A stretch of 5,816 nt of DNA from Actinomycetota bacterium (lineage in GTDB: Bacteria > Actinomycetota > Actinomycetes > S36-B12 > UBA5976). Positions 1 to 4,528 of this stretch are shown one piece after another (position 1 is the stretch's first letter; each line of letters starts with the position of its first letter). The position numbers and the translations under genes were made by a program. The stretch spans positions 1-5,816 of the forward strand of contig CANBWF010000082.1 in assembly GCA_947373075.1 (NCBI GenBank), written 5' to 3'. The notes under the pieces were generated by a model. It was not told where the DNA came from and made no database searches. It saw only the letters and a list, made by a program, of their open reading frames with translations.

Positions 1-716
1 TGTAGATCTTGCAATGCCTTCTGAATTGATTTGGCTAAATCTGAATTGTCTTTAGCCACTGCAATGCCGTATGGAGCTGATTCGTATGGAGTGCCAATTA
101 ATTCAAGCTTGCTTGAGTTCTGCTTTACTGCGTACTGAACGATTGGTGAGTCTGCAGTAACTGCGTCTGCTCGACCACTAACTGCTGCCTGAGTAGCCAT
201 TGCCTGGTCATCAAAGCCAAGTTGCTGGATCGCTGCTTTGCCGACATCGGTGCAGGCTTTTGATTTAGCTTTAAGGTCATCCACCTCGTATGTGCCATTT
301 TGCACTGCAATAGTTAAACCACATGCATTGTTGGGATCAACAGTGTTGCCAATTTTGGTTGCCCACTGAATGCCGGCTTGGTAGTAATTGACAAAGTCAA
401 CTACTTTTTCGCGTTCAGCATTATCAGTGAATGACGACAGCCCAGCATCGTATTTTCCACCGGTTACACCAGGGATGATTGCATCAAAAACTGCGATTTT
501 GAAAACCGCAGTTTTGCCAAGCTTCTCGGCGATTGCATTGCCTAACTCAACTTCCCAACCAACTGGGTTTCCTTTGTCATCTTTAAATTCATTTGGTGCG
601 TAGGTTGCATCCACGCCATATGTGATCGTTCCACTTGCAGAGTCACTCTTTGAGCAACCAGACAACGCTAGAACTGCAACAACGCCTGCCACTGCAGCCA
701 TTCGGGTTAATTTCAT
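1..716 (-). CDS. Amino acid ABC transporter substrate-binding lipoprotein (SBP_bac_3 family), 3' end cut by window
   Basis: This is an extracytoplasmic solute-binding protein that would deliver a polar amino acid to an ABC importer. The ATG at 716 follows AAAAGG, which ends 8 nt upstream. Residues 1-21 are a lipoprotein signal: basic MKLTR, a hydrophobic stretch, then lipobox LSGC with the lipidated Cys at 21. The mature part starts with a Ser-rich linker and then GTITYGVDATYAPNEF (about 29-44), the usual first strand of family 3 binding proteins. GWEVELGNAIAEKLG (53-67) and YDAGLSSFTDNAEREKVVDF (89-108) follow; Arg102 lies where these proteins have the Arg that holds the ligand alpha-carboxylate. 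SGRADAVTADSPI (180-192) belongs to the second lobe. 238 residues are visible and perhaps 30-50 are missing beyond the left edge, where permease and ATPase genes may follow. The family is clear; the substrate cannot be named. Confidence 0.93.
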   Translation of the reverse strand, partial: MKLTRMAAVAGVVAVLALSGCSKSDSASGTITYGVDATYAPNEFKDDKGNPVGWEVELGNAIAEKLGKTAVFKIAVFDAIIPGVTGGKYDAGLSSFTDNAEREKVVDFVNYYQAGIQWATKIGNTVDPNNACGLTIAVQNGTYEVDDLKAKSKACTDVGKAAIQQLGFDDQAMATQAAVSGRADAVTADSPIVQYAVKQNSSKLELIGTPYESAPYGIAVAKDNSDLAKSIQKALQDL

Positions 717-806
717 GCGAATTACCTTTTCCTTGTGTGAGCGTTAGGCAAAGTCATCGCCCAACTGATTCAACAATTGCTTCCCTTGATGCTACTGATG
801 AAATGT

Positions 807-835
807 GTTGGTTGTGTTACAAATACACCACTAAC
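807..835. repeat. Imperfect inverted repeat between sbtA end and the lipoprotein gene
   Basis: Two 11 nt arms (807-817 and 825-835) around a 7 nt loop match at 9 of 11 positions as DNA; one of the two mismatches becomes a G-U pair in plus-strand RNA. No T-run follows on either strand, so it is not a convincing intrinsic terminator. It lies 29 nt past the sbtA stop and about 90 nt upstream of the lipoprotein start. It could be an operator or a weak terminator. The rest of the 147 bp gap shows no clear promoter. Confidence 0.3.
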
Positions 836-863
836 TGGGCGTTTTCCACAACGGTTTTACTAC

Positions 864-1829
864 TTAGCCACCAATTTGTAGTGCTAGCCAGTAAAGGTAA
901 GGAATTCCAACGATCAAGTTAAACGGAAATGTGACACCCAGGCTGGCCATAATCGGTAAGGACTTACTAGCTTCGGGTAAGGCAATTCCCACTGCGGCTG
1001 GCGCGGCGATGTATGAAGCACTTGCACACAGAACTCCGAGAATAGTTGCCCCACCTACTGATAGTCCGGCCAGGTTTCCAGCTAAAACGCCAATTGTGCC
1101 AGCAAGAATGGGGAACGCAATGGCAAAGACTATGTACTTCCAGCCTGCTTCTCGAATCTGCCAAACATGACTTCCGGCCAAATAGCCCAAGTGCAGTAGA
1201 AACAGGGCCAGAAAACCTGGCAACAAGGCAACAAAGAAGGGCGTAACTTTTTCGTATCCTGGGCTGCCAGAAATTAACCCGACAACCAAACCGCCGGCAA
1301 GTAACAAGATAGTTTTGCCAAAAACAATCTCTTTCAACGACTCGGCCCACGAGACGCCGCGGTTTAGGTGACGGCTACCTAGATAAATACCCACGACTAT
1401 GCCCGGAATTTCCATCAAGGTAAGTAACGTGGCCGCAAAACCTTCATACTTAATGCCGCTACTTTCTAAGAAAGTAAGAGCTGCCGAGAAAGTCACTAAG
1501 GAAGTTGAACCGTAGTGTGCTGCGATAGCACCCCTATCTAACTCGCCAATTTTTGTTAGTAAGCGCAGCACCATGAACGCCAAAATTGGGATGAGAACTC
1601 CAAGACTCAAAGTGGCCAATGCGGGCAGAACTATCGAACTAGCTTGCGATCCACGTAATTCAACGCCACCCTTGAGCCCGATACCAAACAGCAGGTACAA
1701 AGAGACAAATTGATAAACCTGCTCGGGAAGCAAAAGATCGCTCTTGAATCTTGAACCGATAAAGCCAACGATAAAAACTAAAACTGTTACAGATGTTAAG
1801 TTGCTCTGCACTATGGACCAAGATGACAT
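864..1829 (-). CDS. sbtA: SbtA-family sodium-dependent bicarbonate permease
   Basis: This is an inner-membrane permease of the SbtA (DUF897) family; cyanobacterial SbtA imports bicarbonate with Na+. The 321-residue product is almost entirely hydrophobic, with about ten membrane segments that fit two inverted five-helix repeats. Recognisable family blocks are LLFGIGLKGGVELR (46-59), AAHYGSTSLVTFSAALTFLE (103-122), MEIPGIVVGIYL (139-150), ASASYIAAPAAVGIALPEA (269-287) and GVTFPFNLIVGIPYLYW (298-314). Each has a close counterpart as I remember Synechocystis SbtA. It is about 50 residues shorter than that protein (374 aa); the central cytoplasmic loop (about 151-170) is short. The ATG at 1829 follows AAAGAGAG by 4 nt. 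No SbtB-type PII partner gene is seen; instead a winged-helix regulator is divergent. A role in supplying bicarbonate for anaplerotic carboxylation is inference, and another small anion is possible. Confidence 0.88.
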   Translation of the reverse strand: MSSWSIVQSNLTSVTVLVFIVGFIGSRFKSDLLLPEQVYQFVSLYLLFGIGLKGGVELRGSQASSIVLPALATLSLGVLIPILAFMVLRLLTKIGELDRGAIAAHYGSTSLVTFSAALTFLESSGIKYEGFAATLLTLMEIPGIVVGIYLGSRHLNRGVSWAESLKEIVFGKTILLLAGGLVVGLISGSPGYEKVTPFFVALLPGFLALFLLHLGYLAGSHVWQIREAGWKYIVFAIAFPILAGTIGVLAGNLAGLSVGGATILGVLCASASYIAAPAAVGIALPEASKSLPIMASLGVTFPFNLIVGIPYLYWLALQIGG

Positions 1830-1876
1830 TTGAACTCTCTTTGTAAGTCACACTGAATACTGCTCAGTCTTCGGAA

Positions 1877-1906
1877 ACAATACCTGTAATTTATTTCAGG
1901 TGTCAA
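1877..1906 (-). promoter_or_regulatory. sbtA promoter (-35 TTGACA, -10 TATTGT, 18 bp spacer)
   Basis: On the minus strand, a perfect TTGACA (1906-1901) and TATTGT (1882-1877), which fits the actinobacterial TANNNT pattern, are separated by 18 bp (1900-1883). The predicted transcript starts near 1870 and leaves a leader of about 40 nt before the sbtA ATG. The spacer is filled by an imperfect palindrome, which suggests direct steric repression. Confidence 0.65.
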
Positions 1907-1915
1907 ATTACAGGT
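1882..1915. promoter_or_regulatory. Candidate operator: 11 bp perfect inverted repeat with a third half-site
   Basis: ACCTGTAATTT (1882-1892) and its exact complement AAATTACAGGT (1905-1915) flank a 12 bp centre. Inside that centre is another half-site, ATTTCAGGT (1893-1901), which pairs with the left arm to form a 20 bp imperfect palindrome (1882-1901, 16 of 20 positions symmetric). It also forms a direct repeat with ATTACAGGT (1907-1915) at a 14 bp offset. The cluster overlaps the -35, spacer and -10 of the sbtA promoter and touches the likely -35 region of the regulator gene. The adjacent winged-helix protein is the natural candidate to bind it, which is an inference. Confidence 0.6.
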
Positions 1916-1935
1916 TGTTTTCTGCGTGTTTGTGG

Positions 1936-1941
1936 TAAGGT
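1936..1941 (+). promoter_or_regulatory. -10 element TAAGGT for the regulator gene, possibly a leaderless start
   Basis: TAAGGT fits TANNNT and ends 6 nt before the ATG at 1948, so transcription could begin on the start codon itself. A weak -35, TTGTTT (1915-1920), lies 15 bp upstream. The AAGG inside the element (1937-1940) could instead act as a Shine-Dalgarno sequence 7 nt from the ATG, so the leaderless reading is not proven. Confidence 0.45.
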
Positions 1942-1947
1942 CAGATC

Positions 1948-2298
1948 ATGGCACCTACATCCAGTGGCAAGATTCAACGCAAGCTAACGAGTGCAGCAAA
2001 AAACAAGCCCGCAGCTAGCACGCCCGAACAAAAGCAATGGACTTTTTTGTCGAACCACGGGCATGTTTTGATTTTCCTGGCACATGATCCGGCGGCGCGT
2101 GTGCGCGACATCGCTGCAGCGGTTGGCATCACAGAACGTTCAGCCCAAATCATCTTGGCCGACCTTGAAGCTACCGGCTACCTGACTAAGAAACGCGTCG
2201 GTCGCCGCAATGAATACACAATCAAGCTCGAGAAGAAGTTTCGCCATCCATCGGAATCACACAAGTCAATCCGATTGTTGCTCGACATTTTCAACTAA
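1948..2298 (+). CDS. Small winged-helix transcriptional regulator (MarR/ArsR-like fold), divergent from sbtA
   Basis: This 116-residue DNA-binding protein is probably a local repressor. Residues 1-28 are basic and low in complexity (Lys, Ala, Ser, Thr rich) and are likely disordered. The winged helix follows: WTFLSNHGHVLIFLAHDP (31-48) is the first helix, VRDIAAAVGITERSAQIILA (52-71) holds the helix-turn-helix, DLEATGYLTKKRVGRRNEYTI (72-92) is the wing, and a C-terminal helix FRHPSESHKSIRLLLDIF (98-115) may dimerise. Proteins of this shape are common in actinobacteria, but I do not know a characterised member. No Cys cluster or ligand domain is visible. The gene is divergent from sbtA across 118 bp that contain an inverted-repeat operator, so control of sbtA and of itself is the simplest hypothesis. 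It converges with the toxin gene, with 11 bp between their stops and no terminator hairpin. Confidence 0.85.
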   Translation: MAPTSSGKIQRKLTSAAKNKPAASTPEQKQWTFLSNHGHVLIFLAHDPAARVRDIAAAVGITERSAQIILADLEATGYLTKKRVGRRNEYTIKLEKKFRHPSESHKSIRLLLDIFN

Positions 2299-2309
2299 CT
2301 TGATTCACC

Positions 2310-2699
2310 TTAATCTGCAACAGCCATTATGTGACTAGCTAAAACTGAACTTAAGCCCAGTACGTCCAATTCTCCCGAAGCAACAGCAATAATCATGTCG
2401 TAAGCATCATCATGCGACATCTGGATATCAAAGTCGTTCATCAAACAAAAGATTCGACCACCCGCCCAAGCAAGACGCTTATTGCCATCGATAAGTGCAT
2501 GATTTCTGGCAACAGAATGAATTAGCGCCGCCACTTTCGTCGGAAAATCCGGGTAGGCATCATCCCCAAACACGCTTGTTTGTGGCCGGTTAGCTGCCGA
2601 TTCAAGGAGTCCGATATCTCTGATTCTGAAATCAGCAACTATCGCTGTCCCAATTTCGATCAAATCATTGAGCGTTAAATAATCAACCTCTTTTGTCAT
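2310..2699 (-). CDS. doc: Doc-like death-on-curing toxin (Fic fold)
   Basis: This is the toxin of a type II toxin-antitoxin pair. The 129-residue length is close to phage P1 Doc (126). The signature HALIDGNKRLAW starts at His67, with Asp71, Asn73, Lys74 and Arg75. It fits the Doc version of the Fic motif, in which Lys replaces a Gly of the AMP-transferring Fic enzymes; P1 Doc phosphorylates EF-Tu with this arrangement. Leu69 sits where most family members have Phe. YLTLNDLIEIG near the N-terminus and the Pro-containing loop DAYPDFPTKVAALIHSV (47-63), the presumed target-binding flap, are also typical. The ATG overlaps the antitoxin stop (ATGA, 2699-2696), so translation is probably coupled; no good separate ribosome site is visible. 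All core motif residues are present, so it is predicted to be active. Confidence 0.88.
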   Translation of the reverse strand: MTKEVDYLTLNDLIEIGTAIVADFRIRDIGLLESAANRPQTSVFGDDAYPDFPTKVAALIHSVARNHALIDGNKRLAWAGGRIFCLMNDFDIQMSHDDAYDMIIAVASGELDVLGLSSVLASHIMAVAD

Positions 2700-2893
2700 T
2701 GTCCCAACCGATCGAGGAGGTCTTTGTCTTCACTCAACACTCGCTCAATCGCTGATTTCATTCGTTGGTCTCGTCTAGCAAGGTACTCATCAATGGCGGA
2801 TAAAGCCGCCTCTTGCATTGAGATGCCCTCTTGTGCTGCCAAATCCCGTAATGCTTGGGATTGTGCTTCTGAGAGCCGTAAATTCATAGCCAT
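2696..2893 (-). CDS. Ribbon-helix-helix (CopG-like) antitoxin of the Doc-type toxin
   Basis: This is the antitoxin and autorepressor of the toxin-antitoxin pair, 65 residues from the ATG at 2893. MNLRLSEAQ (3-11) is the DNA-binding beta strand. Helix A (about 10-22), the turn EGIS (22-25) and helix B (26-40) complete a MetJ/Arc-type dimer fold. The charged tail DQRMKSAIERVLSEDKDLLDRL (42-63) probably binds the toxin. P1 Doc is paired with a Phd-type antitoxin, so this is a different antitoxin fold on a Doc toxin. Start choice: an in-frame GTG at 2920 would place coding sequence across the promoter palindrome, so I reject it. ATG 2893 lies 6 nt after a TANNNT -10 element and may be leaderless; ATG 2887 is the alternative. 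No Shine-Dalgarno sequence is visible for any of them. Confidence 0.85.
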   Translation of the reverse strand: MAMNLRLSEAQSQALRDLAAQEGISMQEAALSAIDEYLARRDQRMKSAIERVLSEDKDLLDRLGQ

Positions 2894-2899
2894 GCTAAA

Positions 2900-2930
2900 A
2901 CGGTACCACAGTGGTACCACATTTTGTCAA
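2900..2930 (-). promoter_or_regulatory. Toxin-antitoxin promoter (-35 TTGACA, -10 TACCGT, 19 bp spacer)
   Basis: On the minus strand, a perfect TTGACA (2930-2925) and TACCGT (2905-2900), which fits TANNNT, are 19 bp apart, slightly longer than ideal. The -10 ends 6 nt before the ATG at 2893, placing the transcript start on the start codon. Most of the spacer and the -10 are covered by the palindromic operator. Confidence 0.55.
2902..2921. promoter_or_regulatory. Toxin-antitoxin autoregulatory operator (GGTACCAC palindrome)
   Basis: GGTACCAC (2902-2909), one central A, and GTGGTACC (2911-2918) make a perfect 17 bp palindrome. The same bases also form two direct copies of GGTACCACA (2902-2910 and 2913-2921) offset by 11 bp, about one helical turn, and each contains the self-complementary GGTACC. 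This suits two ribbon-helix-helix dimers bound side by side. It overlaps the -10 and spacer of the operon promoter, as expected for autorepression. Confidence 0.65.
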
Positions 2931-2942
2931 TACCCTATTTCT

Positions 2943-2967
2943 AAAGTGGCGAGCCGGCCAATGAGCC
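2943..2967 (-). repeat. Partial copy of the rnpB 3' end
   Basis: These 25 bases match the 3' end of rnpB at 3408-3432 in 23 positions; the first 17 (2943-2959, AAAGTGGCGAGCCGGCC) are identical. The copy has the same orientation and lies about 465 bp away, on the other side of the YciI-like gene and 13 bp beyond the -35 of the toxin-antitoxin promoter. The rest of rnpB is absent here. A site-duplication footprint from integration at rnpB is a reasonable explanation. Confidence 0.7.
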
Positions 2968-3007
2968 AAAGAAATGCCCTGCTGTACCAATTTCAGAAGC
3001 TGAAAAA

Positions 3008-3343
3008 TCAGTTTCCTTTGAACCTGCGAATTTCTTGTGGCCAGCCGCATGCTTGACCCACTTTGGCGCCCCACATTTTTGCTTCTTCATCTGTCGCAAC
3101 ATTAATTATGGTCAGCCCACCAAGGAACTCCCCAGTAGTTGTTATCGGGCCAGTTACTAGACCACTGTCATCAGCACCGAAAGCTAATTCAATTTCTTCT
3201 TCCAGCCCACCGGCAAATACAACCACGCCTGCTTCCTCCATCTCGGCTACAACTGCTCGAGAAAGTGGACCACGCTCGCTAAACCACTCGGCACTGTGAT
3301 CGCCAACCCATTGTTGATTGAAGTAAATGATGTATTTCGGCAT
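3008..3343 (-). CDS. YciI/YCII-related (DGPF-type) small protein of unknown function
   Basis: This 111-residue protein has the dimeric ferredoxin-like fold of the YCII-related family (PF03795). MPKYIIYFN is the first strand. The middle VTGPITTTGEFLGGLTIINV (63-82) corresponds to the DGPF-type segment followed by KEFLGG-x-WI, and DEEAKMWGAK (85-94) with EIRRF at the end matches the usual D-x-EA...VEVRP finish. The canonical DGPF tetrapeptide itself is degenerate. The ATG at 3343 follows AAAGGG at 6 nt, a good ribosome site. No biochemical role is established for most members, and I do not infer one. The gene stands alone between rnpB and the toxin-antitoxin pair and is flanked by the two copies of the rnpB 3' sequence, so it may have arrived with an integrated segment. 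A short AT-rich hairpin (2991-3005) lies just past its stop. Confidence 0.85.
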   Translation of the reverse strand: MPKYIIYFNQQWVGDHSAEWFSERGPLSRAVVAEMEEAGVVVFAGGLEEEIELAFGADDSGLVTGPITTTGEFLGGLTIINVATDEEAKMWGAKVGQACGWPQEIRRFKGN

Positions 3344-3407
3344 AGCTATCCCTTTGTCTCAAACCAGAATGAAAACTGTAGTTGTCGACAGAAGTTTAGC
3401 CTGATGA

Positions 3408-3432
3408 AAAGTGGCGAGCCGGCCTATAAGCC
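3408..3432 (-). repeat. rnpB 3'-terminal sequence that is duplicated at 2943-2967
   Basis: This is the original copy of the 25 nt repeat. It covers the 3' strand of RNase P RNA helix P1, part of the conserved segment before it, and the first T residues after it. The distal copy differs at two positions. Confidence 0.7.
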
Positions 3433-3779
3433 GGATTCTGTGTTAGCCGAAACTAACGGTAATCATCCATCTGCGATCGCTGTTACCAACGACCTCTTGC
3501 AACCTACCCGCAGGTATATGACGGGCCGTCACCTGCACTGGACCCGAAGGTCACTCTTGGTCTTGCTCCGAGTGGGGTTTACCTAGCCGCTTGTGTCACC
3601 ACATGCGCTGGTGAGCTCTTACCTCACCGTTTCACCCTTACCGATTGCTCGGCGGTTTACTTTCTGTTGCACTTTCCCGTGGGTCACCCCAGGTGGATGT
3701 TATCCACCACTCTTGCCCTATGGAGTCCGGACTTTCCTCGACAGTTTGACCTGCCGCGATTACCCGGCCGACTCGCCTT
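3411..3779 (-). ncRNA. rnpB: RNase P RNA, bacterial type A
   Basis: This is the catalytic RNA of ribonuclease P, which removes the 5' leader of tRNA precursors. On the minus strand the near-universal GAGGAAAGTCCGGACTCC lies at 3739-3722 (P4 region) and ACAGAATCCGGCTTATA at 3441-3425. The actinobacterial-looking GTGCAACAGAAAG (3673-3661) lies between them. The ends pair as helix P1: GGCGAGTCGGCC (3777-3766) with GGCCGGCTCGCC (3424-3413), twelve pairs including one G-U. The length of about 370 nt suits type A. A -10 element TACGCT (3790-3785) lies 5-6 nt before the predicted 5' end, and no convincing -35 is seen. A TTTT tract follows the 3' strand of P1. The exact ends are approximate within a few bases. 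Confidence 0.95.
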
Positions 3780-3784
3780 ATGAC

Positions 3785-3790
3785 AGCGTA
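3785..3790 (-). promoter_or_regulatory. -10 element (TACGCT) of rnpB
   Basis: TACGCT on the minus strand fits TANNNT and ends 5-6 nt before the predicted first base of RNase P RNA. The region 16-18 bp further upstream has no recognisable -35. TTGAGA (3820-3815) is 24 bp away, which is too far. Confidence 0.45.
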
Positions 3791-4087
3791 ATTGAAATGC
3801 GAAAAATTGGGTACTCTCAACTTGTGCCGCACTTTATGTGCGATATGGGTGAGGCCCTTGTGGAATACACAAGGGCCTCTTTTGCGCCTAGTTGTTACAG
3901 CACCTCAGGCGAGCTTCTCAGCAGAGGAAGGGATTCCGCTAGCGAGTACTACGAGCCCGAGTGTGCCGGCGAGACTTGGCTAACTACTTTTTTAGTCGCA
4001 CAAACAAATGTCTGCAATCGGTTTTCTGACAAAAATGTCAAAGAATTTGCCAAAAACTTGAATTAACCCCAACTATGGGCAAAAACG
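3791..4087. other. Gene-poor stretch between rnpB and the RNase HI gene
   Basis: About 300 bp without a recognisable gene. It holds a small inverted repeat, CGCAC-TTTAT-GTGCG (3828-3842), a strong hairpin (3851-3879), and a TGACA-AAAA-TGTCA palindrome (4027-4040). The stretch 3900-3985 is GC-richer than its surroundings and has several CGAG words (3910, 3943, 3952, 3958, 3970) at offsets that are multiples of three. The matching minus-strand reading frame has no start codon, and plus-strand frames have no convincing product or ribosome site. It could contain a small RNA or a decayed gene; neither can be shown by eye. Confidence 0.5.
3851..3883 (+). terminator. Strong intrinsic terminator-like hairpin, plus orientation
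   Basis: GAGGCCCTTGTG (3851-3862) and CACAAGGGCCTC (3868-3879) form a perfect 12 bp stem with a 5 nt loop, followed by TTTT (3880-3883). On the minus strand no T-run follows. Nothing recognisable on the plus strand leads into it. It may still block minus-strand transcripts from the RNase HI operon before rnpB, since actinobacterial terminators often lack a long U tract. Confidence 0.6.
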
Positions 4088-4096
4088 CTAAAAGCG
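4081..4096 (-). terminator. Weak terminator candidate at the end of the RNase HI operon
   Basis: On the minus strand CGCT-TTT-AGCG (4096-4086) overlaps the RNase HI stop codon and is followed by TTTTT (4085-4081). The stem has only 4 bp, so termination would be inefficient; the larger hairpin at 3851-3879 lies further downstream. Confidence 0.25.
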
Positions 4097-4528
4097 ACGG
4101 TCGATTTCGCCCGATCCACCGGCTAAATGGGTGTCCAGAGCCTCATTAGCTAACGCGTCAGCAGCTTTATTGTCTTCACGTGGAATCCAGGTGTAGGTGA
4201 CGTTTGCAAATGGCAAAATCTCGCGCGCAGCCATCGCTAGTTCGCGAAGGCCAGCATTTTTTATCGCCCATCGTCCACTCATTTGCTCAACAACAAGTTT
4301 GCTATCCATGCGCACTTCAACGATTGCTTGTGGATCAATAGATGCAACAGTTTCAAGCCCAGAAATTAGACCTCGGTATTCAGCCACATTGTTTGTGGCA
4401 TGTCCGATGACTCCACCGATTTCGGCTACTAACTCACCAGTTTGTGAATTTCGAACTACCGACCCAAATGAAGCATGACCTGGGTTCCCCCGACTAGCAC
4501 CATCTGCTTCAACAATGAAGTGGGTCAC
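4088..4528 (-). CDS. Ribonuclease HI domain protein, single domain
   Basis: This cytoplasmic endonuclease cuts the RNA strand of RNA-DNA hybrids. From the GTG at 4528 it has 146 residues. FIVEADGASRGNPG opens the fold with catalytic Asp9. ATNNVAEYRGLISGL carries Glu50, VRMDSKLVVEQMSGRW carries Asp75, and WIPREDNKAADALANEAL carries Asp124, so the four-carboxylate centre is complete. The SKLVVEQMSGRW block closely resembles the RNase H domain of M. tuberculosis Rv2228c as I remember it. Rv2228c is fused to a C-terminal CobC-like phosphatase that is absent here; the protein ends 22 residues after Asp124. Start choice: GTG 4528 overlaps the stop of the upstream gene (GTGA), has GGAG (4540-4537) 8 nt upstream, and puts the first strand at the N-terminus as in the family. 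An ATG at 4567 would add 13 residues and lacks a good ribosome site. Confidence 0.93.
   Translation of the reverse strand: MTHFIVEADGASRGNPGHASFGSVVRNSQTGELVAEIGGVIGHATNNVAEYRGLISGLETVASIDPQAIVEVRMDSKLVVEQMSGRWAIKNAGLRELAMAAREILPFANVTYTWIPREDNKAADALANEALDTHLAGGSGEIDRRF

Noticed and set aside
2894..2920. GTG 2920 as antitoxin start, adding nine residues
   Set aside because: It would place coding sequence over the -10 element and the palindromic operator and has no ribosome site; the family fold begins at MNLRL.
2991..3005. TTTCAG-AAG-CTGAAA hairpin as terminator of the YciI-like gene
   Set aside because: The 6 bp stem is AT-rich, and no T-run follows it in the direction of transcription.
3905..3985. 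A short minus-strand reading frame with repeated CTC codons (…LAGTLGLVVLASGIPSS…)
   Set aside because: It is closed by stops on both sides within about 75 bp and has no ATG, GTG or TTG start.
3954..3993. Plus-strand terminator formed by AGCC...GGCT ahead of a T6 run at 3988-3993
   Set aside because: The stem is interrupted and short, and the T-run begins about 6 nt after it, so it does not have terminator geometry.
3296..4066. Plus-strand open reading frames across rnpB and its upstream region
   Set aside because: They are antisense to RNase P RNA or lie in the gene-poor stretch, have no ribosome site and no recognisable domains.
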